From Bacillota bacterium (GTDB taxonomy: Bacteria > Bacillota > Clostridia > Peptostreptococcales > Anaerovoracaceae), in contig JAFYFK010000157.1 of NCBI GenBank assembly GCA_017543805.1, positions 1 to 5,676 of the forward strand: a stretch of DNA of 5,676 nucleotides, read 5' to 3'. Below are positions 1 to 5,676 of the stretch, one piece after another; position 1 is the first letter of the stretch; the number at the start of each line of letters is the position of its first letter. The translations under genes and the position numbers were made by a program. Below the pieces are notes generated by a model. That model had not been told where the DNA came from, searched no databases, and saw only the letters and a list, made by a program, of their open reading frames with translations.

Positions 1-464
1 CCGAGCCTTACGTCGTAAATCCCTATATGATGCTCTGCGAAGGCAATCACTATTATCTGGTCCTGATCTACAAGGGTAAGGACACGCCGAGCTTCTACCG
101 CATAGACATGATGAAGGACATTCAGATTCTGGAGGATAGGGTCGAGATATCAAAGCGCAACGCTAAGCTCGACTCCGTCCAGAAGGTCGTCTATGCTCAT
201 TCCGGTGTTCCGCAGAGAGTGGAACTGAGATTTGATAAAAAAGCTCTTCGATATGTTATCGAAGAGTTCGGGAATGACATCGAAATAACAGCGCGGGACG
301 ACGGAAGCTATTACGCGGTGGTCTACGCCGCGACCGAAGGCCTCACCTACTGGGCGCTTCAGTATCTGCAGGATGTTGAGGTGCTGTCGCCTCAGACCGT
401 GAGGGACAGAGTGGTCGAGGCGATAACACACAACAACTACATAGCTTCCGACAGATTCAATTAA
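1..464 (+). CDS. WYL-domain transcriptional regulator, C-terminal part (5' end outside window)
   Basis: The reading frame is open from the left edge (first full codon at 3) to a TAA at 462-464, giving 153 visible residues with no stop upstream, so the ATG codons at 27 and 30 are probably internal. Visible residues 1-45 match the end of a WYL domain: a VNPYMML segment, then NHYYLVLIY, where YYL (17-19) stands at the family's WYL position, then FYRIDMM. Residues 73-137 match the C-terminal WCX extension: VELRF, a strand-rich middle, a conserved-type Trp at 117, and the ending VLSPQTVRDRV. In the family these parts follow an N-terminal helix-turn-helix and bind a ligand (often nucleic acid or a nucleotide) that tunes DNA binding; the DNA-binding part is not in view. 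The gene converges on the phosphatase gene, so it does not share a promoter with the cluster to its right. Whether it regulates that cluster cannot be told. A WYL protein of another class, such as a CRISPR- or defence-associated one, is not excluded. Confidence 0.85.
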   Translation, partial: EPYVVNPYMMLCEGNHYYLVLIYKGKDTPSFYRIDMMKDIQILEDRVEISKRNAKLDSVQKVVYAHSGVPQRVELRFDKKALRYVIEEFGNDIEITARDDGSYYAVVYAATEGLTYWALQYLQDVEVLSPQTVRDRVVEAITHNNYIASDRFN

Positions 465-914
465 TTATAACAGTTCTTCAAACAGGGCTTCGCAGCCCAG
501 TTTAATATCTTTATAAGCTGTCTCGAAATCGTCAGTATACCAGGGGTCGGCGACGTTTCTCTTCAGATCGGTATGATCCAGCAGTTTTGAGGTCTTTGAC
601 CTGTATTTATCACCGAAGAGATAGCCCATATTTCTGACGTTCTGGTCATCCATGCAGATCAGGTGATCGAAATGCTCGCAGTCGGCGGCGCTGACCTGAT
701 CCGCGAAATGGCGCTCAAAAGGTATGCAATGTCGGGAAAGACAGCGCTTTGCAGGCGGATAGATGTCGTGACCGATCTCTTCCCTGCTGGTAGCCCGGGA
801 AGCGATCTCAAACTCCGACAGCCTTCCTGCATGAGCTGCCATATCTTTCATAATATATTCTGCCATAACGCTTCTGCAGATATTACCATGGCAGATAAAA
901 AGGATCTTTTTCAT
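465..914 (-). CDS. Low-molecular-weight protein tyrosine phosphatase
   Basis: A full-length 149-residue cytosolic protein, the usual size for the family. It begins with beta-strand KKILFIC followed directly by the catalytic P-loop CHGNICRS: nucleophile Cys8, Arg14 and Ser15 complete the CX5R(S/T) signature. The general acid is Asp123 in the DPWY motif near the C terminus. The middle has typical family landmarks: ASRATS (38-43), a PPAKRCL helix (53-59) and HLICMDDQN (84-92). Family members hydrolyse phosphotyrosine or phosphoarginine on proteins; the in vivo substrate here is unknown. It is the last gene of the leftward cluster, 25 nt after the small AcnX subunit. The 25-nt spacer (915-939) has no recognisable Shine-Dalgarno sequence, unlike the other complete genes in the window, yet the start at 914 is secure because the P-loop begins only seven residues later. 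Its TAA stop abuts the TAA of the converging WYL gene with no base between. Confidence 0.94.
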   Translation of the reverse strand: MKKILFICHGNICRSVMAEYIMKDMAAHAGRLSEFEIASRATSREEIGHDIYPPAKRCLSRHCIPFERHFADQVSAADCEHFDHLICMDDQNVRNMGYLFGDKYRSKTSKLLDHTDLKRNVADPWYTDDFETAYKDIKLGCEALFEELL

Positions 915-939
915 TAATGCTTTTCGGCTGGGGAAGCGT

Positions 940-1401
940 CTATTCCACTTCCACCACTCCGTCTTCTTTTACTGTAACGGTCATGCCGGTCTGGACATAT
1001 TCGAGGAATTCGTCGCCGAGTTCGTCTATGACAGGCATGCTGGCGTCGGTCCAGACGTCTCCGAGTATTGCGCCTGACGCCGCCAGAGAATCTATATGCT
1101 TTGAGAACAGCATGCAGGCGGGCTGCTTGCCCATGGCGCAGGCTGCGTAGAGCACCATGCCGCCGGTGGTCGAGCCTATGGTCTGCGGCAGGCAGAGGGC
1201 TTTGCCCATCATAGGCTTTTTGTACACCTCGGGGTTGTTCTGATCGCCGCAGTGCACCTCGGTATCCTTACCCATGGCCTTGAGATCGCCGAACATCAGC
1301 GCCATCTGGTAGCTTGCGAGGGTGTTAAAGCCTTCGTGACTGACAAGAGCCTCGGCCGAAGCCGTTCCGGGAACTATCACGCGTCCTTTGAAAGTCTTCA
1401 T
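940..1401 (-). CDS. Aconitase X small (swivel) subunit, DUF126 family
   Basis: A 153-residue protein matching the swivel-domain half of aconitase X, the size expected when AcnX is encoded as two polypeptides. Recognisable parts are the N-terminal KGRVIVPGTASAEALVS (5-21), a central LPQTIGSTTGGMVLYAA (71-87), and a C-terminal AILGDVW...MPVIDEL (111-128). In the aconitase superfamily the swivel domain supplies the catalytic serine base; Ser77 in the GSTTGG loop is the likely equivalent here (inference). It would assemble with the large subunit encoded just upstream to form a dehydratase. Known AcnX activities are cis-3-hydroxy-L-proline dehydration in bacteria and mevalonate 5-phosphate dehydration in archaea. 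The start overlaps the large-subunit stop as ATGA. A strong GGGAGG at 1408-1413, 6 nt before the ATG, lies inside the large-subunit gene, so the two are translationally coupled and probably made in equal amounts. Family assignment is firm; substrate is open. Confidence 0.92.
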   Translation of the reverse strand: MKTFKGRVIVPGTASAEALVSHEGFNTLASYQMALMFGDLKAMGKDTEVHCGDQNNPEVYKKPMMGKALCLPQTIGSTTGGMVLYAACAMGKQPACMLFSKHIDSLAASGAILGDVWTDASMPVIDELGDEFLEYVQTGMTVTVKEDGVVEVE

Positions 1402-2672
1402 TTTGCACCTCCCGTAACGATGTCCAGTATCTCAGCGTCGGTATAATACCTGGCGCTCGTATAGGTCCTGAGCTTATTTGAGCAGGTTATGACCGCCTTG
1501 GATTTGCATAGCGGATTGTTCATATACATGAGCGGGCAGATATAACTGACCACTGCTCCGGTCTTTTTCAGATGATAGGATTCCATGGTCTGCTCAAATT
1601 CCCTTATCACAGGCACAGGCGCAGTAAAGACCGTCGGGACCGCGACCTTTGTGCGGCCGTTCTTCTTAAGGCCGTCGAGCACTTTGTTGCTCCAATCCTT
1701 AAGCTGCTGCAGGGACAGATGCGGGCAGCCGATAAACGCCAGCTGAGGTTTTGCATCCGGCTTTTTCCAGATCACCGGATAGTTTTTATATACCCTTTCG
1801 AGTTCGGCGTCGTCGATAACATAGACCTGCGCGCCTTCTTTTATGAGCGCTTCGCCCTGCTCGACGGCTTCCGGCGTAAGGTTTTCGATATGGTAGAGGC
1901 CGACTGCTCCGTTTGACGCGGTAGCCGCGCCGAAGTCCTTAAGGTAAGCCTTTGCGCTGTCGTTGAGCTCGGTTCCGAGCCACTTGTCGAGGCCCTTGAC
2001 ATACGGGACGTCTTCCATGACCTTCATTCCGATGGCGGAGCCGAGAAGCTGGGCTTCCGGTTTCTTTTCGCAGCGCACTTCGACCACCCAGTCGGCTTTT
2101 CTGCCTTCGTCAGTCAGGAGGCCGAATTCAGGGACAAAGCCCGCGATGCTGCCCATAAGCTCGAGAATTCCGGAATTTCTGTTGCAGCGCGCGCCCAGCA
2201 CCGAATTAGCGTAAACTACCGCGGAACTTTCCGCCCAGGAAAGCACGTCGCCTTTTCCGGGAACATTTCCGACCTGGTCAAGATAGCAGGCGCAGGTGTA
2301 ATCGTCATCGCTGGTGACGCCGAGCTTTCTGATCTGCTCCTCGTAGCGGTCCTGCTTTGTGTACATTATCTTTTTGAACACGAGATCGTCCAGCGGGGTC
2401 GAGGGGACATTTTTGTCCAGAGGACGCGGATCCGCAGTAAACTTCTGATCCGAAATGATACCCGCGTTTATTATCTGATCGTAGAGGTCGTACACCGGGT
2501 CCATTACGCCTATGCCGAAGCTGATGACCGTGTGGCCGTATTTGCTCGTGACCGGCACCATCCGTTCAGCGCCGAACGCGTCGCCGTACATCACGAGCGT
2601 CTTGACGATCTTCGCCATTACGTCGCCCTTGCTCCCATCGAGAAGAGCCTGTTGTTCTTGGTTCAGAATCAT
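1398..2672 (-). CDS. Aconitase X large (catalytic) subunit, DUF521 family
   Basis: A 424-residue protein matching the AcnX catalytic domain over its full length. Landmarks in order: an N-terminal helix LNQEQQALLDG (3-13); VPVTSKYGHTVIS (39-51); the family's hallmark stretch WAESSAVVYANSVLGARCNR (146-165); GCPHLSLQQL (315-324); and a C-terminal VITCSNKLRTY (394-404). AcnX enzymes carry an Fe-S cluster held by three cysteines and remove water from a hydroxylated acid. Candidate ligands are Cys316, Cys379 and Cys397, judged by their place in conserved segments; Cys127, 129, 163, 201 and 389 are also present, so this assignment is tentative. The start at 2672 is supported by AGGAAG at 2683-2688, 10 nt upstream. 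It follows the MFS gene after 77 nt and overlaps the small-subunit gene by 4 nt. The substrate could be cis-3-hydroxyproline, mevalonate 5-phosphate or something else; the sugar-type transporters nearby and the absence of proline-pathway genes argue for caution. Confidence 0.94.
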   Translation of the reverse strand: MILNQEQQALLDGSKGDVMAKIVKTLVMYGDAFGAERMVPVTSKYGHTVISFGIGVMDPVYDLYDQIINAGIISDQKFTADPRPLDKNVPSTPLDDLVFKKIMYTKQDRYEEQIRKLGVTSDDDYTCACYLDQVGNVPGKGDVLSWAESSAVVYANSVLGARCNRNSGILELMGSIAGFVPEFGLLTDEGRKADWVVEVRCEKKPEAQLLGSAIGMKVMEDVPYVKGLDKWLGTELNDSAKAYLKDFGAATASNGAVGLYHIENLTPEAVEQGEALIKEGAQVYVIDDAELERVYKNYPVIWKKPDAKPQLAFIGCPHLSLQQLKDWSNKVLDGLKKNGRTKVAVPTVFTAPVPVIREFEQTMESYHLKKTGAVVSYICPLMYMNNPLCKSKAVITCSNKLRTYTSARYYTDAEILDIVTGGAK

Positions 2673-2749
2673 TGGAGATCACTTCCTTTCCTCGCTATTC
2701 CTTATAGTTATTTTAATGCACAGAGAATCTCAGCAGTGTATGTTTTTCT
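2673..2749 (-). other. Spacer between MFS gene and AcnX large-subunit gene
   Basis: These 77 nt separate the MFS stop codon from the AcnX start. The stretch holds the AcnX ribosome binding site (AGGAAG, 2683-2688). A TATAAG and a TAAAAT lie upstream of it on the - strand, but neither has a convincing -35 box at 16-18 nt. No hairpin followed by a T-run is seen, so read-through from the MFS gene into AcnX is plausible. A weak internal promoter cannot be excluded. Confidence 0.4.
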
Positions 2750-3994
2750 TTATTTTTGTGAAGAGTTTTTCCCGACGCGAAGAGCGCGCAGGACCGCCGC
2801 AAGCGCAATGTTGACGATAAGCGCGGCAAGCCAGATGTTTTCGTTGGGAAGAAAACTTGTGGTGCCGTCGCTGTTTGTGATGATCTCGGCATTTTTAAGT
2901 ACTGCAGCGCCGATTGCCGGGCCGATGAGTCCGGGAACAAACACCTGCCCGAGTATGCGCACTCCCTGGAACTGTCCGGACCGCTGTTCCGGGATCAGCG
3001 CTCTTATGCGCGCGCCGAACACCGACATGCCGGTCAGATAGCCGCACATCATAAGCAGCGAAGCAACAAACACGGGCGCCTTTGTGCGGAAGAAATAGAA
3101 GAGTATGTAACCTGCGGACAGCATGAGTATGCTCGGGATTATGCTGAAATCAAAGCCCCTGCGGTCGATGACCCTGCCGTACAGCGCGGTCACGACAGCC
3201 GCGGCGATTATGGCCGGCGCCATTATCAGAACGTAATCCGCCATCTTAAGGGTCTGCTCATAGTAGATTATCAGGTAAGGCATAAATACCTGGATAGAGA
3301 TGCCGAAGACCGCGAACGCGCCCAGCACCGCGTAAAGCATTTTGTTGTCCGCAAAGGTCGAGGGCCGGAAGCTGTAGAGCAGCGTGTTTCCGAGGCTTTC
3401 TTCGGTCTTTTTCAGGTCCGGAGCATCCTCTATGATGAACCAGCCGAGCACGCCGATCAGGGTCGTGGCGATGCCTATAATGTAGTATATCGTGACCCAG
3501 CTGCTGTGCTCGTCCAGGTTAAAGCTCATAAAGCCGCCGAAGACTATCAGTATGGATACCAGAGGCATCATGGAGTTGAAACCCTCGATCTTTCCGCGGT
3601 TGGTGTCGTCACCGCGGTCGGTGAGCCAGGCGTTGTAAGCCGCGTCGTTGGCGGTCGAGCCGAAGAAGGTCATGACGCAGTCCATAACTATGGTCATAAA
3701 GACGCTTTTTATATAGGCGAAGCTGATTATCGAAATACCCCAGATTATGTATCCGACGCTCATAAAAGCCTTGCGCTTTCCGACTTTGTCCGACACAGCG
3801 CCCATTATGATAGTCGTAAGCGCCGCCATTACCGCGCTTGCCATGACCATGGCGGATATCTCCGCGGCCGAAGCGTGGAACATCTTATAGATGAATACGT
3901 TGAAGTACATGTTCTCGACGACCCACGCCACCTGGCCCATAAGGCCGAAGATAAGCATGGCAGTCCAGAATTTCCGACCGAGTTTTGTCTGCAT
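2750..3994 (-). CDS. MFS transporter, first gene of the AcnX cluster
   Basis: A 414-residue, highly hydrophobic protein with about 12 predicted membrane segments, typical of the major facilitator superfamily. The N-terminal half opens with an aromatic-rich first helix (VAWVVENMYFNVF, 22-34). The loop between helices 2 and 3 carries the MFS motif A as GAVSDKVGKRKAF (65-77), with Asp69 and the basic run K72-R75 region. A soluble DRGDDTNRGKIEG segment (126-138) and a central loop around 190-215 (EDAPDLKKTEES) separate the halves; the second half has a degenerate motif A copy, LYGRVIDRRGF (271-281). The style resembles the GPH/SLC45-like carriers of Firmicutes, which move sugars and glycosides, but no substrate-specific signature is recognised. 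AGGAGG at 4003-4008, 8 nt upstream, fixes the start. A good sigma-A-type promoter precedes it. As promoter-proximal gene of the cluster it probably imports the AcnX substrate or a precursor, which is inference. Confidence 0.91.
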   Translation of the reverse strand: MQTKLGRKFWTAMLIFGLMGQVAWVVENMYFNVFIYKMFHASAAEISAMVMASAVMAALTTIIMGAVSDKVGKRKAFMSVGYIIWGISIISFAYIKSVFMTIVMDCVMTFFGSTANDAAYNAWLTDRGDDTNRGKIEGFNSMMPLVSILIVFGGFMSFNLDEHSSWVTIYYIIGIATTLIGVLGWFIIEDAPDLKKTEESLGNTLLYSFRPSTFADNKMLYAVLGAFAVFGISIQVFMPYLIIYYEQTLKMADYVLIMAPAIIAAAVVTALYGRVIDRRGFDFSIIPSILMLSAGYILFYFFRTKAPVFVASLLMMCGYLTGMSVFGARIRALIPEQRSGQFQGVRILGQVFVPGLIGPAIGAAVLKNAEIITNSDGTTSFLPNENIWLAALIVNIALAAVLRALRVGKNSSQK

Positions 3995-4032
3995 AACTTA
4001 TGCCTCCTGATGTTATTCTATCACAGGAAATA

Positions 4033-4041
4033 TGTTATAAT
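4033..4041 (+). promoter_or_regulatory. Extended -10 promoter for the rightward MFS-GDPD cluster
   Basis: The sequence TGTTATAAT is a perfect -10 hexamer (4036-4041) preceded by the TGn extension that lets sigma-A promoters work without a good -35 box. No good -35 is found at 16-18 nt upstream. The start would be near 4048, leaving a leader of about 44 nt that ends in the ribosome binding site of the second MFS gene. A second candidate -10 (TATAAA, 4044-4049) lies just downstream and is weaker in context. Confidence 0.6.
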
Positions 4042-4070
4042 CTTATAAAACTTATATATATTTCTGCCAA
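4042..4070 (-). promoter_or_regulatory. Sigma-A-type promoter for the leftward MFS-AcnX cluster
   Basis: Read on the - strand, TTGGCA (4070-4065, 5 of 6 matches to the -35 consensus) is followed by exactly 17 nt and then TATAAG (4047-4042, 5 of 6 to the -10 consensus). Transcription would start near 4035, leaving a leader of about 40 nt that contains the AGGAGG ribosome binding site of the MFS gene. Its -10 box directly abuts the -10 box of the rightward promoter. Confidence 0.75.
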
Positions 4071-4074
4071 ATAT
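4058..4074. promoter_or_regulatory. Candidate operator: 17-bp inverted repeat in the divergent promoter region
   Basis: ATATTT-CTGCC-AAATAT is a perfect inverted repeat with 6-bp arms and a 5-bp centre. It covers the whole -35 box of the leftward promoter and sits just downstream of the predicted rightward start site, so one bound repressor could affect both units. The arms are AT-rich, so chance is a real alternative. A nearby direct repeat CCAAA (4067-4071 and 4076-4080) overlaps it. The regulator is unknown. Confidence 0.4.
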
Positions 4075-4077
4075 TCC

Positions 4078-4084
4078 AAAGGAG
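4078..4084 (+). promoter_or_regulatory. Ribosome binding site of the second MFS gene
   Basis: AAAGGAG with a 7-nt spacer to the ATG at 4092 fixes the start of the rightward MFS gene. One copy of the CCAAA direct repeat runs into it, so a protein bound at that repeat could also mask translation initiation. Confidence 0.75.
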
Positions 4085-4091
4085 ACCCGGC

Positions 4092-5426
4092 ATGAAGCTT
4101 AATAACAAACGGACCATACTGGTCGGACTTGCGTTCCTATCGATCTGCGCGTTCTGGCAGATGTACGACAACGTAGTTCCGCTCATCCTCACTAACACAT
4201 TCCACCTGAACGAGACCTTCTCCGGCGCCATTATGGCCGCGGACAATGTACTGGCGCTCTTTCTGCTGCCGTTCTTCGGAAGCCTCTCCGACAAAGCGGA
4301 CACAAAGCTCGGAAAACGTATGCCGTTTATACTTTTCGGCACCGGCTGCGCGATAATCCTGCTGAACCTGCTTCCCCTGCTGGACAACGGCTACTACGCG
4401 GCCCCGTCTACATTTAAGCTCGTGTCCTTCGTTATCGTGCTGGGACTGCTGCTAATAGCCATGGGAACATACCGTTCCCCCGCTGTAGCCCTGATGCCCG
4501 ACGTCACGCCCAAGCCGCTGCGTTCCAAGGCAAACGCGATCATCAACCTGATGGGCGCGGTCGGCGGCATAATATACCTTGCCGTAGCCGCCGTGCTCTA
4601 CCCTAATTCAAAGGTAGCCGGGCTTGCCCATGTCAATTACCAGCCTCTGTTCATTGTCGTTGCCGCCATAATGTTTGTTTCGGTCGGCGTACTGTTCCTG
4701 ACCATAAAGGAGCCAAAGCTGGTCGAAGAGAACAAGGCCCTCGAAGACAAGCATCCCGAGTGGAACCTCGCGGAGGATGACGGTTCGGGTCACGAAGTGC
4801 TTCCTCCGGACGTAAAGAAGAGCCTGGGCTTCCTGCTCGCGTCGATAGCTCTCTGGTTTATGGGCTACAACGGCGTCACTACATGGTTCACCACCTATGT
4901 GAGCCAGGTAATGGGCCAGGCGCTCGGCGGAGCGTCCACCTGCCTTCTTATAGCTACAGGCGGCGCTATTCTTTCCTACATCCCCATCGGCGCCCTCGCG
5001 TCCAGGATAGGCCGCAAAAAGACCATAATGGGCGGAATAATACTCCTCGCAGTCTGCTTCTTCCTCGGATATATACTCACCACGACATACAGCTCGATAA
5101 ACGTCATAATGTTTATCGTATTTGCCCTTGTAGGGCTCGCGTGGGCCGCTATAAACGTCAATTCGCTGCCGATGGTGGTCGAGATGTGCAAGGGCTCGGA
5201 TATCGGCAAATTTACGGGATTTTACTATACCGCGTCGATGTCGGCTCAGATCGTGACCCCGATACTTGCGGGCACCCTGATGCGCCAGGTGAGTTACAGG
5301 GTGCTCTTCCCCTACGCCGCGCTGTTCGTTGCGCTGAGCTTCCTGACCATGGTATTCGTACACCACGGCGACAGCAGGCCCGAAGAGAAGAAAGGCCTCG
5401 AAGCCTTTGAGGAGATGGATGACTGA
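4092..5426 (+). CDS. MFS transporter, SLC45/GPH-like sugar carrier type
   Basis: A 444-residue integral membrane protein with 12 predicted helices (roughly 9-31, 45-66, 78-98, 111-132, 148-170, 184-206, then 245-270, 281-303, 310-331, 335-358, 375-396, 403-424). The motif A loop between helices 2 and 3 reads GSLSDKADTKLGKRMPFI (63-80), with the insertion between Asp67 and the GKR typical of glycoside/sucrose-type (SLC45, GPH-related) carriers. After helix 4 comes YRSPAVALMPDVTPKPLRSK (127-146), another hallmark of this group. The second half repeats motif A as ASRIGRKK (303-310). The central cytoplasmic loop (about 207-243) and the C-terminal tail (427-444) are strongly charged. The likely cargo is a sugar, glycoside or related polyol compound taken up by ion symport; the exact substrate is not readable. 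It shares no more than general fold with the leftward MFS gene. Its stop overlaps the start of the phosphodiesterase gene by one base (TGATG), so the two form an operon. Confidence 0.92.
   Translation: MKLNNKRTILVGLAFLSICAFWQMYDNVVPLILTNTFHLNETFSGAIMAADNVLALFLLPFFGSLSDKADTKLGKRMPFILFGTGCAIILLNLLPLLDNGYYAAPSTFKLVSFVIVLGLLLIAMGTYRSPAVALMPDVTPKPLRSKANAIINLMGAVGGIIYLAVAAVLYPNSKVAGLAHVNYQPLFIVVAAIMFVSVGVLFLTIKEPKLVEENKALEDKHPEWNLAEDDGSGHEVLPPDVKKSLGFLLASIALWFMGYNGVTTWFTTYVSQVMGQALGGASTCLLIATGGAILSYIPIGALASRIGRKKTIMGGIILLAVCFFLGYILTTTYSSINVIMFIVFALVGLAWAAINVNSLPMVVEMCKGSDIGKFTGFYYTASMSAQIVTPILAGTLMRQVSYRVLFPYAALFVALSFLTMVFVHHGDSRPEEKKGLEAFEEMDD
5409..5414 (+). promoter_or_regulatory. Ribosome binding site of the GDPD gene, inside the MFS gene
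   Basis: GAGGAG lies within the last codons of the MFS gene, 11 nt before the ATG at 5426. This spacing is a little long, but the TGATG stop-start overlap would let terminating ribosomes restart, so translational coupling is likely. Together they support the start at 5426. Confidence 0.6.
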
Positions 5427-5676
5427 TGCTGCTCGATCCGATAATCAAAGGCCGCACGGGCAATCCGCTGCTGCCGGAGCTGAAAAAACAGATATACGCC
5501 CACAGAGGCTACCACGATAAGCCTCAGATCCCGGAGAATTCGCTTCCGGCGTTTAAGCGCGCGATCGAAAACGGCTGGGGCGCAGAGCTTGACATACATA
5601 TTCTGCGCGACGGCACTCTTGCGGTATTTCACGATTCGGACCTGAAGCGCTGTACCGGCGTTGAAGGGATCATCGA
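5426..5676 (+). CDS. Glycerophosphodiester phosphodiesterase (GDPD family), N-terminal part, truncated by window edge
   Basis: The frame is open from the ATG at 5426 to the right edge, showing 83 residues; family members are usually about 230-300 residues, so most of the gene is outside. The visible part carries the complete N-terminal signature: YAHRGYHDK (24-32) with catalytic His26 and Arg27, PENSLPAF (36-43), GAELDIH (52-58) with the metal ligands Glu54 and Asp56, and LAVFHDSDLKRCTG (65-78) with the second catalytic histidine His69. These enzymes hydrolyse glycerophosphodiesters, such as deacylated phospholipid headgroups, to glycerol 3-phosphate and an alcohol, using a divalent metal. 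There is no signal peptide; the first 22 residues are polar, so the enzyme should be cytosolic. Translational coupling to the preceding carrier suggests that the imported compound, or a product derived from it, is a phosphodiester, or that the pair scavenges lipid-derived material; this is inference. A relative acting on another phosphodiester is possible. Confidence 0.93.
   Translation, partial: MLLDPIIKGRTGNPLLPELKKQIYAHRGYHDKPQIPENSLPAFKRAIENGWGAELDIHILRDGTLAVFHDSDLKRCTGVEGII

Noticed and set aside
27..464. Complete short gene starting at the ATG at 27
   Set aside because: The frame is open to the window edge and the residues before the ATG (EPYVVNPY) already match the WYL domain, so this is the tail of a longer gene.
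915..939. GCTT/AAGC inverted repeat in the AcnX small subunit to phosphatase spacer as a terminator
   Set aside because: Only a 4-bp stem with an 11-nt loop and no following T-run; it would not terminate transcription.
2720..2735. GAGAATCTC palindrome in the MFS-AcnX spacer as a terminator or operator
   Set aside because: The arms are only 4 bp with a 1-nt centre, so no stable hairpin can form and no T-run follows in the right orientation. Too short to call an operator.
2532..3041. 169-codon + strand frame spanning the AcnX start, the spacer and the MFS 3' end
   Set aside because: It is antisense to two well-supported genes, lacks a ribosome binding site and its translation shows no domain.
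3506..4048. 180-codon + strand frame opposite the leftward MFS gene and running into the promoter region
   Set aside because: Antisense to the MFS gene, His/Asp/Val-rich low-complexity translation with no family resemblance, and it would end within the divergent promoter.
4608..5366. Long open frame (252 codons) on the - strand inside the rightward MFS gene
   Set aside because: It lies wholly antisense to a convincing 12-helix carrier, has a skewed His/Tyr/Arg/Glu-rich composition and no recognisable domain or ribosome binding site. It is a codon-bias shadow.

Overview
The window looks like chromosomal DNA of an anaerobic Firmicute, probably a gut-type member of the Clostridia with balanced GC content. 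This is an inference from protein style (WYL regulator, Clostridia-type low-molecular-weight phosphatase, two-subunit aconitase X, SLC45/GPH-like transporter), from the strong AGGAGG-type ribosome binding sites and from a sigma-A-like promoter. No 16S gene or other phylogenetic marker is present, so the taxon is not proven.

Layout from left to right: (1) the 3' end of a WYL-domain transcriptional regulator on the + strand (1-464), its start lying outside the window. (2) A leftward (- strand) cluster reading 3994 to 465: an MFS transporter, the large catalytic subunit of aconitase X (AcnX), the small swivel subunit of AcnX, and a low-molecular-weight protein tyrosine phosphatase. The two AcnX genes overlap by ATGA. 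The phosphatase converges on the WYL gene with the two TAA stop codons directly abutting. (3) A 97-nt divergent intergenic region (3995-4091) with back-to-back promoters and a candidate operator palindrome. (4) A rightward cluster: a second MFS transporter of SLC45/GPH-like sugar-carrier type (4092-5426), overlapped by one base by a glycerophosphodiester phosphodiesterase gene that runs off the right edge (5426-5676).

Taken together, this looks like a small catabolic locus with two divergent transcription units. Each unit starts with a membrane carrier and continues with an enzyme: a dehydratase of the aconitase superfamily on the left, a phosphodiester hydrolase on the right. The natural reading is that each carrier imports a substrate for, or linked to, the enzyme behind it, and that the two units share regulation through the overlapping promoters. 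The substrate is not determinable from the sequence. The usual partners of bacterial cis-3-hydroxy-L-proline dehydratases (proline racemase, ornithine cyclodeaminase-like reductase) are not seen here. No RNA gene, mobile element, CRISPR array or convincing intrinsic terminator was seen. The coding regions leave no gap longer than 100 bases.
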